The notes beneath the pieces were generated by a model. That model saw nothing but the letters and a program-made list of their open reading frames with translations. It was not told the DNA's origin and ran no database searches. The position numbers and the translations under genes were made by a program. This document shows, piece after piece, positions 48,057 to 58,780 of a stretch of 64,000 bases of DNA (positions are counted from its first letter, which is position 1; every line of letters starts with the position of its first letter). The DNA is taken from NCBI GenBank assembly GCA_010909165.1, contig MU008154.1:919478-983477 (forward strand). Reading direction: 5' to 3'. Source of the stretch: Anthoceros angustus. Its lineage: Eukaryota > Streptophyta > Anthocerotopsida > Anthocerotales > Anthocerotaceae.

Positions 48057-50157
48057 GGCGAGGCGCCGAGCTGTGCGATACAACGTTTGTGAAAGTGGGG
48101 CCTGAAATAAGTGGAGTCTGCAACAGTGTAACGGTTTGGAGATCAGCAACCTGGACATAAATGTCCAGAATGAGAGTACGCTTAGCAATAGCAAATTCGA
48201 TCGCCAGTGAAAGACTGAGCATCGGGCCAAAAGAATCGCCCCTGTCCCTAGGCATCCGTTGCTCTTCAACACTTGTTGGTGAAGACGGAGCCTCATCCTC
48301 AAAGGGAGTACCACTGGTCGTACTGCTGAAAGCATCTTTCAGGGTCAGAGCCCAACAATGTTTCAGGGTAGCCAATAAATCCAGGTGAAGGATCATTTCA
48401 TCCCAGTCCGTTCACCAACGGCGCATCTAAGACACGTGCGCGTGCACAGAAGTTAAATCCTGTGTCAGGATGCATGTAGTCCATCCTGCAAGCGGTATCA
48501 AATCTGGAGCTCGGGGACTGTGAATGCAGCAATGTTACCTTGTCTCTGCTGCCCACAGGACCTCTTTTGCATTTGACTGTTGTGATGCCGGCCCACCCAG
48601 CGCTGGTGCAGGAGGTCATGGTGCTTCCTGCGTGCAAACGCCTTGGAAGGAATTAGTCGTGTCTCTGAGAGAAAATGATCTCGCCTGTCTGGAAGAGACT
48701 TGGCCGAGGCCAGCCAACAAGAGCAGCAGCCAGACGATGGGATAGGGGACCGTGTCCCGCTCAATGAGCCGTCCATGACGTAGTTCTGTTGAAGCTGCAG
48801 GCTCCCAGCCCCTTCCACCCCTTCAGCGGCTGGAAGTTCGCCCTGAACAGGATGCTTCGGCTGCCGGTTTCCGAAGCTAGCCTGAGAACACGCAATGGTG
48901 GAATTGCTTGGAGCATCGTATGGGTGCTGCTGCCCCAGAGCTGGGAGCGCAATTTCAGACTCGCGTGCCCACACCAGAAGCCTGTCCTGGGATACATCCT
49001 TTGTGCAAGTTGGTGGCGCTCTCGGGGACTGTGAGGGCCCTGCAACGTTACCTGTCTCTCTGCCCCATTAGCACCCCTTCTCTGCTGCATTTGCCGGCCT
49101 TGCCCAGCCATCCAGCAGACCACCTGGAGTGGGAGATGCTGTTAGAGGAGCTCCGATTCCGAGGCTGCTTCCGATTCTCAGCTTGGGATTCTAAACTGCA
49201 GGAATGGAGATTTCTCAACAAAACAAGGAACACGTTGCGAGAACGACAAACCCTAAACCCATGTCTGGCTCCTTGTATTCCCTTTGGCGGCCTGGTACCA
49301 TCTTGTTGCTCACTGCCAGTTCGTTGGTTCACCACGGGTAAATTTGACTAGCTTTGCTCTCCCTTCCAAATATCAGGTTGATGTCGAATGTGACTGGAGG
49401 ATCATGACCCTGCTTCTGGAACCCGGAAAGTGTGTATACAATGCTGATGCTCCTGAGGAGGAACGGTCTGTGTTGAAGAAACGCGTCCCACAGGCATTCT
49501 CATGCATGTAAGAGTAAGGATAAGGTGGCTGTAACAGGCATCCACTACCAGTTTCACTTACTTTGTCTCCTAATACAAATGGCTCGCCCGCTACATACAG
49601 ATCGCAGATGGCATGTTCCTGCACAAGGGCATCACTAGTCTGGCTGGGAACCGGTTTGCAGAGAGGAGATCAAGCCCTGATCACCTGAGCTGCAGCCATA
49701 TCCCTTGTCGATTTATTGCCCTAATTCCCTTCCTCGATGCAGTTTGAAGCTCTGGTTCTGCGATTCAGAGCTGTACCCTCACCGAATCGTTCCTAGGAAA
49801 GTTCTCGAATTCTCTGCTTTGCAGCTGGCATGCATGCGTGCCAATGTGGTTCACCAACAGGGATTCCGACTAACCGCCGGTTAGTGCTGGTTAGCCGGAC
49901 ACTCACTTGCACTCATTTCCAGTTTTGCGAAAAGCCGTTGGCAATGGATCCTCACCCGGATACTTTTGATAAATTTCCTTCTTATACCCGACATGTGCAT
50001 AGTATATAATATAGTAGTTTATATCATTTTCATCATTTATCTTTACCTTGAATCTTAGTAGTGAACTTCACTTATTAGGGAAGATTGAAGTTGAAATCAT
50101 ATTCATCAATATTTATATTAATTATAATTTGATTTAATATTGATCTAAAAATTAAAT
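48057..50157. repeat. Module L, copy 6
   Basis: Full length, right-hand subtype. The minus-strand stretch with PTSVEEQRMPRDRGDSFGPM is open within a 138-codon frame (47980-48396). It ends at the conserved CAG/GT donor-like site. Confidence 0.7.
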
Positions 50158-50592
50158 ACTATATGTCATGGGCCTGGTACGAAGGCTTACCCTGATGTCG
50201 TATCAAAGATGGCTTTCCAGAAAAAAGGATTGGATGCATTGCTTATATTGCAAAGTTCTTGTTGACGAAATAATGCGCCGCAAGATCAAGATGCATTGTA
50301 TACTCGAATCAACAACTAGACAGAGGTATAAGAGCTAGTAAGAGATGTTTATATGCAAAGATATGACATTCTCAATATACTTACACAAGTTGAAGTTGGT
50401 GAATGGAAGTTATTCTGGATGATGCCACATCGTCATTATGGTTGGAGCAAAATACGCCTATAGTCTTCCACCAATCAAGCGAGAATCAATCTTTCGCTTT
50501 GGGTATTCAAACTCCTTTTATGTTAAATTGCATGGTGCTTTATGGAATGGTAATGTGCTAGCCGTGGATGCAACTTTGGGTTGAACAAGCAC
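50158..50592 (+). pseudogene. MULE-type transposase fragment, copy 6
   Basis: More decayed at the 5' end ('cctgatgtcgtatcaaag'). The VDAT region is kept but one T is lost after it, as in copy 5. Confidence 0.5.
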
Positions 50593-51152
50593 GGATCCCC
50601 AAAGCCTAAGCCCGTACCCTGCGATGATGACGCGGCGCGACTGCATATTTTTTACTGACACAGGAAAGTGATCCCCAAAGAACAAGGAACTTTTGCACGC
50701 ATACATTAGGATGATTGATTAGTGGCAAAAAAGGCTTTATGAGCAAATGATTTGGAGGGTTCGACATCCAAGGAGAGTTCTCCCCGATCGGGACTATATA
50801 TGGAGGGCATTCATTGTTCGCATTTTAGATTGTGGAACCAAACCAAGTGCAACAACATACTCACGAAAGAGTACTACCACCAAAGCTATAGAACCTTCTT
50901 GAAAGACGGCAACGTTGAAGATAAAAAGCCCTTACAAAACTAGTAGTCGTAGACGGCACTCATGAATCCTCATCTCCAAGGAGGAGCTCAAGAGGAAGAG
51001 CGGTTGAGATAACACACATCCATATCGCAACGCGTCGTGGAGCGCCCAGGTTGCACGCGTGAAAGTTGTACGCAACCTAACTCGAAGTATCGTGCGAATC
51101 AACCGTCGCACATGTGGATGAAGGAGCGAAAAGCCGCAGGAAGCATCAGATC
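50593..51152 (+). repeat. Fused K''/K' module
   Basis: Short form as at 43481. The TATA site is shortened to 'ctatatatgg' at about 50795. Confidence 0.65.
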
Positions 51153-52935
51153 ATGAGTCAAGTTAGCCCTAACATTTAGAGGTTTTTAGAGGTGAACTCG
51201 CATGTGCAACTTTGTCAATTTTGGTGGAGCCTGTGACTCCCCTGACAGCCTCCACCGTACTCCACACCCAAATTGCTTTGTATGATGTTTGGGCCCGCTT
51301 GTCAAGATGAACATGATCAAAATACACAACGGACTTCTTAACCCTAAATTTTTCCTCCTCCTTTTGAAACCCATTCTCCAAATTTGCAAGCATTGTCAAT
51401 GGTTTGCAAGAAGTGAAAACCGAAACCTCGATTTTTGGAGCCATGTCCTATTAGTGAAGGAGGTTTCATTCGTAAATAAGGAGGTTTGGATATTCACCCC
51501 TTCAAACAATAGCAGTTATTGTCCTCAATGATAGCCTGTGAATAAGGGATCCACAATCTTTCTCCACTCCTAGTGAAAGGTCCACACAACGAAGCCACCA
51601 AGCTTACTTATAATTAGGTGTGGAGTCCTCAACTCATTACACAGAGTCTCCTCGCTCAAAAGCTCGTGCACTCCGTGCATACAAAACACCAAACCGAGCC
51701 TTGTCACCTAGGCTACTATCACACCCCACTAACATCATATTGCCCAAGTGGTGACCAACTTCACTCATCCGCATCCGTGAACTTTGTGTGCAGAGTGCAC
51801 GAAGGCTTGCTCAAGGTAGGAGGGCGTGCTGGCCATGGACCAACCCGAGTAGGGACATGGAGTATTCGTGACTAAGGAAAGGTCGTGGTATCTAGTTGCT
51901 AGCGGAGGCTTGGACGGTGGACCCGAGGTTGGAGAGATGCCTATACAATCACCTACGAATGAACTAACGATGTTCCTTGGAAGACCCTTATGTCTAAGGG
52001 GTTCCCAAGGAACATCCACTAGCCTATGGTGGATGGACCGTGAGTTTGGTCATTTGGGTGACTTCACATTGCGCAACTTGGGTGACAATTGCAACAATAA
52101 TTATACATCTACACATCAAATTCTTGATGTAGCAATTAGTGAAGTTTCTAGAGTGAATTATTTATTGAGAAAAGAAAAGACGGGAAAAAATTTTCTTTTT
52201 CAAATTCTTCCTATATTACATGTGATTTGCGCCTTTAAAGTAATCTACGCTTTTAGCTTGTTCAAAGAATAAGAGAATTTTGAGCTTCCTCTCAAGCGTT
52301 TTCTTATTTTTGGACCCTTTGACGCCCCTGCTTTTGCCTTGTTCTACCGTGAATGGCGGTAGAAGTAGCCTCAACAAGGCCCTTTTGCCTTCTTCTATTG
52401 CAATGGTAGAAGTAGGCATGCATCAAGGCTTTTTGCCTTCTCCTGTGGTAATGGTGTAGGAGTGGCACATGCGAAGGGCCTTTTACATTCTTCATCAGAA
52501 TGTATGAGAAGCTTGGCAATGAGAGGCCTTTTTGCTTCTTCTGAGAAGTGGTAGAAGTAATTTTGATTTTGGGATTCTTTTGATAGACTTGGGTATTGAT
52601 TTTGCTTCCATTAATGCGTCATGGTGATGGATTGTGGAATTTATCGCCAATTCTTGTCCTCGCGCTTGTAAGGCAATCCGTGATTATCATTGGCACCACT
52701 TAAGACACTTGTACGTGATGCAAGTCTCGTTATTGGAGGAGGATTCACGCTTTTCGCCTTGGGTAGCCTCGACATCATGATCATTGTGGTGTACATATCC
52801 CATAAATATTAATAGTCATGTTAAGAAAATCGTAGACTTCAACTCATTCAATAATTTTGTATCGACTTATCTATCTATCCACATAATAAAGAAGGAGCAT
52901 TAGAAAAACTAAAACTATTATTGATAAAAATTTTA
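51153..52935 (+). repeat. Modules A-B-C-D-E and link, last series
   Basis: The last A-E series before the array ends. D lies at about 52320-52540. No gene is seen. Confidence 0.72.
51969..52016. repeat. Hairpin in module B, copy 8
   Basis: One G is missing in the left arm ('ccttggaag'). The right arm and inner stem are intact. Confidence 0.82.
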
Positions 52936-53423
52936 ATTCTTTTCCAAGGCTTTTTGCTTGAGCAAGATACTCTATTCCAAGACTTTGTAGAAATTTGTAA
53001 GATAAATTCAAGTTCAACTGCTTCATCATCATAGGGAAGTTGAACGACCCGACACCAATCGATTCCTTGTGCGTGGAATTCAAAATAATGTATCACACAA
53101 TTCCTCTTCCAACTTCGAGGCTTGATCATTTGCCATCTTCAAGCCAATCATCTTCCATCTTTGAGCCACTATTATCTTGTATCTTCAAGCTATTATAATT
53201 TTCCATTGATCTTGGAAACACAATTATCTTCAAGGTTGTTCACTCTTTTGTGCATTTATAATCTCCAGTAGTTCTCAAAATGCTAGACTTGCTTTTAGGT
53301 TAAGTTAAGTGGTATTGCACAAATAATCAATTTAAATTCTTTATCTCCCTCTCCTTTGGCCAATAAAATGACTAATCAGCCAATTTTTTCTCAATAAAAT
53401 TATAAAATTATTTGTAGCTTAAG
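52936..53423. repeat. Module F, single copy
   Basis: One F unit. The minus-strand frame is broken by a 2-base loss in 'aatgtatcacac'. Confidence 0.72.
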
Positions 53424-54417
53424 TAACACCCTTTCTAGGGCAGCACCACATCATGAGAGACGTGGCAAAGATCACAAAGATAGGCATGCCTTTCGCTACT
53501 CCCTAGACTCAAGATAAAGCTTCAAGCTAGCTCTCCACAATGCTCTAAGCAATGTCTCGTGAAAGCCTCTCAAGCTCTAAGGATTTGCTCTTTATATCCA
53601 TAAGCTCCTCCCATCTAGGCAAATGCTAAATACAATGTCGCCACTTAGATAGCTACTAATAAGTCATTTCCCATTTGGATAGCTACTAACAAGTTCGCCC
53701 ATTTGGATAGCTATTAACAAGCTTGCCCCATTTGGTAGCTATTAGCTCGCCCCATTTGGGTAGCTGAAACAAGCTCGCCCATTTGAGTGGCTAATAACAA
53801 GCTCGCCCCATTTGAGTGGCTAATAAGCTCGCCCTATTTGAGTAGCTACAAACAAGCTCGTCCATTTGGGTAGCTAATAACAAGTCTGACCCATTTGGGT
53901 AGCTGGCAAACAAGCTCCCCATTTGGGTAGCTTCCCAGACTACAAACAAGCTCGTCCCATTTGGGTAGCTAATAACAAGCTCACTATTTGGGTAGCTACT
54001 AAGGTCACCCAATCTATATCCAAGCTATCTTTGGGATCTCATGCAACTTCTAATTGCAATTAAGCAGCATGCATGCAACCTCATCTCAACATGCGAATAT
54101 AATAATATTTGAAGCGACTGAATATTCAAGCCTCTTTTGGTAGAATCGGAGTCGCTTCAAAAAATTGCACAATAACTAAATTACAATTTTAGGCAATTTT
54201 ACATGAGGCAATGGGTATAGAGATCTAGAATTTTCTAGGTAGCTAGCAATTTAAGATCCATTGCAATGTATACATTTGGTCCAAGTTTGCATAACTATGT
54301 AACGCGGACCGAGTTTGAACTAAGTACCTGCTACTACTTGGAATCGATCGCGACCGGGTGAGACGATGAGAGCGGTCAGATGTCAACGTTTAGCTATTGT
54401 TTGGTTGCCGAACTTTA
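53424..54417. repeat. Modules G-H-I-J, last copy
   Basis: Carries several small losses, for example 'cgccacttag' and 'tctttatatccataag'. No gene is seen. Confidence 0.78.
53648..54012. repeat. Module H: 29-bp minisatellite, copy 8
   Basis: About 12 units. A foreign-looking insert 'cttcccagactac' at about 53933 interrupts the order. Confidence 0.87.
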
Positions 54418-55121
54418 TAACACACATCCATCCCTTGATTAGTTCTTGCCCAAACTTCATATGCATAAGAAACGCCAACCTTTACGGACCCCTAAAGCCT
54501 AAGCCCCTGACCATCACGGTGATGATGACGCGTTGCGTGATATTTTTCACAGCACCTCAAAGTGATCCCCAAAGAACAAGGAACTTTTGCACGTACACAT
54601 TAGGATGATTGATTAGTGGCAAAAGGGCTTTATGAACAAATGATTTTGGAGGGTTCGACATCCAAGGAGAGTTCTCCTGATGGGGACTATATATATGGAG
54701 GGCATTCATTTTCGTAGTAGATTGTGGAACCAAACCAAGTGCCGCTCAACATATGTACTCGTCGAAAAGTACCACCAAGCTAAAAACTTCTTGAAAGACG
54801 TACAACGTTGAAGATAAAAAGCCCTAACAAAACTAGTAGCTGTTGTACGGGCATTCATGAATCCTCATCTCTGCAAGGAGGAGCTCAAAAGGAAGAGGGA
54901 AGTTGAGACAACACGCATCCATAGCGCAACGGGTGACGGGGAGCGTCCACGAAAGGTGTACGTAACCTAACTCGAAAGTATCAGGCGAATCAATCCTCGC
55001 ACATGTGGATGAAGCAACGAGTGCCGCAAGGAAGCATTGTATCATGAGATGATGGCAAGTGGTGCCAAGATCAAAAAAGCCAAAAGAACTTCAAGCTCGT
55101 GTAGCGCGAGAGCAAGCTTAA
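54418..55121 (+). repeat. Module K, copy 6
   Basis: TATA core at about 54688. The last K within the array. Confidence 0.6.
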
Positions 55122-57229
55122 GGCGAGGCGCCGAGCTGTGCGATACAACGTTTGTGAAAGTAAATTGAATAAGTGGAGTCTGCAACAGTGTAACGGTTTG
55201 GAGATCAGCAACCTGGACATAAATGTCCAGAATGAGAGTACGCTTAGCAATAGCAAATTCGATCGCCAGTGAAAGACTGAGCATCGGGCCAAAAGAATCG
55301 CCCTGTCCCTAGGCATCCGTTGCTCTTCAACACTTGTTGGTGAAGACGGAGCCTCATCCTCAAAGGGAGTACCACTGGTCGTACTCGCTGAAAGCATCTT
55401 TCAGGGTCAGAGCCCAACAATGTTTCAGGGTAGCCAATAAATCCAGGTGAAGGATCATTTCATCCCAGTCCGTTCACCAACGGCGCATCTAAGACACGTG
55501 CGCGTGCACAGAAGTTAAATCCTGTGTCAGGATGCATGTAGTCCATCCTGCAAGCGGTATCAAATCTGGAGCTCGGGGACTGTGAATGCAGCAATGTTAC
55601 CTTGTCTCTGCTGCCCACAGGACCTCTTTTGTTGCATTTGACTGTTGTGATGCCGGCCCACTCCAGCGCTGGTGCAGGAGGTCATGGTGCTTCCTGCGTG
55701 CAAACGCCTTGGAAGCGAATTAGTCGTGTCTCTGAGAGAAAATGATCTCGCCTGTCTGGAAGAGACTTGGCCGAGGCCAGCCAACAAGAGCAGCAGCCAG
55801 ACGATGGGATAGGGGACCGTGTCCCGCTCAATGAGCCGTCCATGACGTAGTTCTGTTGAAGCTGCAGGCTCTTGCAGCCCCTTCCACCCCTTCAGCGGCT
55901 GGAAGTTCGCCCTGAACAGGATGCTTCGGCTGCCGGTTTCCGAAGCTAGCCTGAGAACACGCAATGGTGGAATTGCTTGGAGCATCGTATGGGTGCTGCT
56001 GCCCCAGAGCTGGGAGCGCAATTTCAGACTCGCGTGCCCACACCAGAAGCCTGTCCTGGGATACATCCTTTTAGCAAGTTGGTGGCGCTCGGGGACTGTG
56101 AGGGCCCTGCAACGTTACCTGTCTCTCCTGCCCACAGCACCCTTCTCTGCTGCATTTGCCGGCCTTGCCCAGCCATCCAGCAGACCACCTGGAGTGGGAG
56201 ATGCTGTTAGAGGAGCTCCGATTCCGAAGGCTGCTTCCGATTCTCAGCTTGGGATTCTAAACTGCAGGAATGGAGATTTCTCAACAAAACAAGGAACACG
56301 TTGCGAGAACGACAAACCCTAAACCCATGTCTGGCTCCTTGTATTCCCTTTGGCGGCCTGGTACCATCTTGTTGCTCACTGCCAGTTCGTTGATTCACAA
56401 CGGGTAAATTTGACTAGCTTTGCTCTCCCCCTTCCAAATATCAGGTTGATGTCGAATGTGACTGGAGGATCATGACCCTGCTTCTGGAACCCGGAAAGTG
56501 TGTATACAATGCTGATGCTCCTGAGGAGGAACGGTCTGTGTTGAAGAAACGCGTCCCACAGGCATTCTCATGCATGTAAGAGTAAGGATAAGGTGGCTGT
56601 AACAGGCATCCACTACCAGTTTCACTTACTTTGTCTCCTAATACAAATGGCTCGCCCGCTACATACAGATTGCAGAGGGCATGTTCCTGCACATGGGCAT
56701 CACCAGTCTGGCTGGGAACCGGTTTGCAGAGAGGAGATCAAGCCCTGATCACCTGAGCTGCAGCCATATCCCTTGTCGATTTATTGCCCTAATTCCCTTC
56801 CTCGATGCAGTTTGAAGCTCTGGTTCTGCGATTCAGAGCTGTACCCTCACCGAATCGTTCCTAGGAAAGTTCTCGAATTCTCTGCTTTGCAGCTGGCATG
56901 CATGCGTGCCAATGTGGTTCACCAACAGGATTCCGACTAACCGCCGGTTAGTGCTGGTTAGCCGGACACTCACTTGCACTCATTTCCAGTTTTGCGAAAA
57001 AGCCGTTGGCAATGGATCCTCACCCGGATACTTCTTTTTGATAAATTTCCTTCTCATACCCGACATGTGCATAGTATATAATATAGTAGTTTATATCATT
57101 TTCATCATTTATCTTTACCTTGAATCTTAGTAGTGAACTTCACTTATTAGGGAAGATTGAAGTTGAAATCATATTCATCAATATTTAGATTGATTATAAT
57201 TGAATTTAATATTGATCTAAAAATTAAAT
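55122..57229. repeat. Module L, copy 7, joined to single-copy DNA
   Basis: Full-length L whose AT-rich tail continues as 'aaattaaatctaaatatttaaaag' into the DUF26-like gene region. All other complete copies switch to module M at this point. The tail also has local variants ('atatttagattgattata') shared only with 58781-59618. This is the likely source copy of L. Confidence 0.75.
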
Positions 57230-57339
57230 CTAAATATTTAAAAGAGTTTTTATAAGGTTTTATTTTTCTACTTTGACCATAAATCTTGCTAACAAGGGAC
57301 AACAATCAAGTTTCTCGGTGGACACATTTTGAACCTCCA

Positions 57340-57798
57340 ATGACTAATTGCAAAAACAAATTAATCTGTTATGTCAAGTTACTTGTACACATGCCAATTC
57401 TTGTTGTGTTAGCACAACCTAATCCAGATACCGACGAACTTAGTTATCAATGTGGACCAATGTTTGGGTTAGCCGATCCATTTCAATTGATGCTAAAGCC
57501 ATGCATGGACCATCTTGTAGGGAATGGAGCGACAAGTTTTCCTCTTAGACATCCATTTTATTATGATTTAAAACTTTATGAAGAGATCCGCATATTATGG
57601 AGTGGTGTTATATGTTATTTAAAGCCGCCTACTATGGTAGGTATGTTACAATGTCTAGCATGTTTAGAAACCATCCGTGATAGATTGTATGAATATTGCC
57701 CACGAGCACGTTCTGCAGAGTATCATGCAGTAGATTGTTCTCTTAAATATAGTTTTGATGCACCAATATTTATGAGTCCAACCGGGTGGGCTAAATAG
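57340..57798 (+). CDS. Secreted single-domain DUF26/Gnk2-like cysteine protein
   Basis: The 152-residue product is probably exported. The start at 57340 is the first ATG of the frame and gives a basic start (MTNCKNKL), a hydrophobic run (MPILVVLA) and a likely cleavage before QPNPDTDE. The mature part shows DUF26 (Gnk2, stress-antifungal) hallmarks: an early QCG, a helix-like DPFQLMLKPCMDHLV segment, and the C-terminal order CLACLETIRDRL, YC and VDCSLKYSF. The family motif is normally C-X8-C-X2-C; here the spacing is C-X12-C-X2-C. No kinase or second domain follows. Gnk2-type proteins bind mannose and can be antifungal, but no activity can be inferred here. It is a clear paralogue of the minus-strand gene at 62717-63157. 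A spliced upstream exon cannot be excluded. Confidence 0.65.
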   Translation: MTNCKNKLICYVKLLVHMPILVVLAQPNPDTDELSYQCGPMFGLADPFQLMLKPCMDHLVGNGATSFPLRHPFYYDLKLYEEIRILWSGVICYLKPPTMVGMLQCLACLETIRDRLYEYCPRARSAEYHAVDCSLKYSFDAPIFMSPTGWAK

Positions 57799-57918
57799 AC
57801 TCAATATATGTTTTCAAAGTTGAGGGTCATAGAAACTAAATTTCGTGAGATATTAATGCATTGGAGGTTTATTCGAACATTAGCACAGCGTTGAGTATAT
57901 TTTCTAGATGTTTGAACT
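57799..57918. other. 3' flank of the DUF26-like gene
   Basis: A short AT-rich flank, repeated almost exactly at 60185-60304. It may hold the 3' UTR. No clear AATAAA signal is seen here. Confidence 0.4.
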
Positions 57919-58381
57919 AAGTACCTCCTGGGCACTACTTGGAATCGATCGATCGGGTGAGACGAGAGCGGCAGATGTCAACGTTTCTAGCTATTGGTCT
58001 GGTGCCGAACTTTATAACACACATCCATCCCTTGATTAGTTCTTGCCCAAACTTCATATGCGTACTAAGAAACGTCAACCTTTACGGACCCCTAAAGCCT
58101 AAGCCCTGTACCATCCGATGATGACGTGCGTTGGCCGCGTGATATTTTCACAGCACCCTCGAAAGTGATCCCCAAAGAACAAGGAACTTTTGCACGTACA
58201 TTAGGATGATTGATTAGTGGCAAAAGGGCTTTATGAACAAATGATTTGGAGGGTTCGACATCCAAGGAGAGTTCTCCGATGGGGACTATATATATGGAGG
58301 GCATTCATTTTCGTAGATTGTGGAACCAAACCAAGTGCCGCTCAACATCGAAAAGTACTACCACCACCAAAGCTAAAAACT
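57919..58381 (+). repeat. J/K module insertion outside the array
   Basis: 463 bp of J and K, with the TATA core at about 58288, sit within the single-copy flank. The sister copy lacks it and reads 'tttgaacttcttgtcg' uninterrupted at about 60298. Both borders carry 'aact', and each border word also occurs naturally in the incoming module ('gtttgaactaag' in J, 'aaaacttcttg' in K). Confidence 0.82.
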
Positions 58382-58780
58382 TCTTGTCGTATAAGCATCA
58401 AACATGATACATGGACTATATTCCTCAGTTTTACTTTAAATTATGTATTTCATAAATATAATAAAGATTTTCTCTTCAGAATACAGAAAATGAATAAGTT
58501 ATATTGTAGAATAAAAATTAAATAAACTTAAAAAAAAATCAAATTTAAATCTAAAATGTAAAAAATCTAAGATCATAAAATAGAGTAGATGATAAGCTTT
58601 ATAATTCATAGATTTTAAGAGCTGTCAACTTTGGTTATAAAATATTCACAAGTGTCTGGATAATAAAATATAAAACTTTCAACACATATGGAGCAATATC
58701 TCGTTAGATATTCATACGGTTAGCTGATTTTTCGGTGGCCGAGGCATTTGGGAAACGTAAGGCCACAAAAGCAAGTCCCC
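58382..58780. other. AT-rich flank ending in an orphan PGRL1 leader fragment
   Basis: About 350 bp of A/T-rich DNA, nearly identical to 60303-60660, then 'ggtggccgaggcatttggg', which matches the region just upstream of PGRL1. It stops abruptly at 'agtcccc', where the duplicate block begins. No gene is seen. Confidence 0.7.

Larger units (their letters stand above)
1..57229. repeat. Macrosatellite array of composite TE/gene-fragment units
   Basis: The same ordered set of modules recurs along the whole stretch. Module L starts at 6481, 14797, 27551, 29022, 39483, 48057 and 55122, and the 29-bp minisatellite H at 4881, 13217, 23964, 24993, 26024, 37951, 46544 and 53648. Spacing between successive full L copies is about 7.1 to 12.8 kb because individual modules are doubled, tripled or dropped. 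Copies stay alignable by eye base for base, with many 1-6 bp indels. No open frame is held in register across all copies, so this is structural repeat DNA. The array runs off the left end of the window and stops at the right inside L, where single-copy DNA begins. An assembly artefact could alter copy numbers but would not easily create this number of distinct junctions. Confidence 0.9.
56384..58780. repeat. Segmental tandem duplication, left copy
   Basis: The block from 'agttcgttgattcac' (in L) to 'gcaagtcccc' (PGRL1 leader) is repeated at 58781-60708. The junction is at 'cca'. Both copies carry the private change 'ttgattcac' in place of 'ttggttcac'. The left copy is longer because it holds a 463-bp J/K insertion. 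Its right end is an orphan fragment of the PGRL1 leader (about 58735-58780). Confidence 0.88.

Noticed and set aside
53791-54012. Open frame across the 29-bp minisatellite on the minus strand
   Set aside because: The 29-bp period changes frame each unit. The frame stays open only because the unit lacks stops in some phases, and irregular units break it elsewhere.
1-57229. Ribosomal RNA or tRNA genes, or centromeric 170-180 bp satellite
   Set aside because: No rRNA or tRNA-like segment was recognised, and the monomer lengths (29, 51, 450, 1030 bp and multi-kilobase) do not match a centromeric monomer.
57286-57339. Upstream start of the DUF26-like gene at 57286
   Set aside because: The codon is TTG. 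The ATG at 57340 produces a standard signal peptide.
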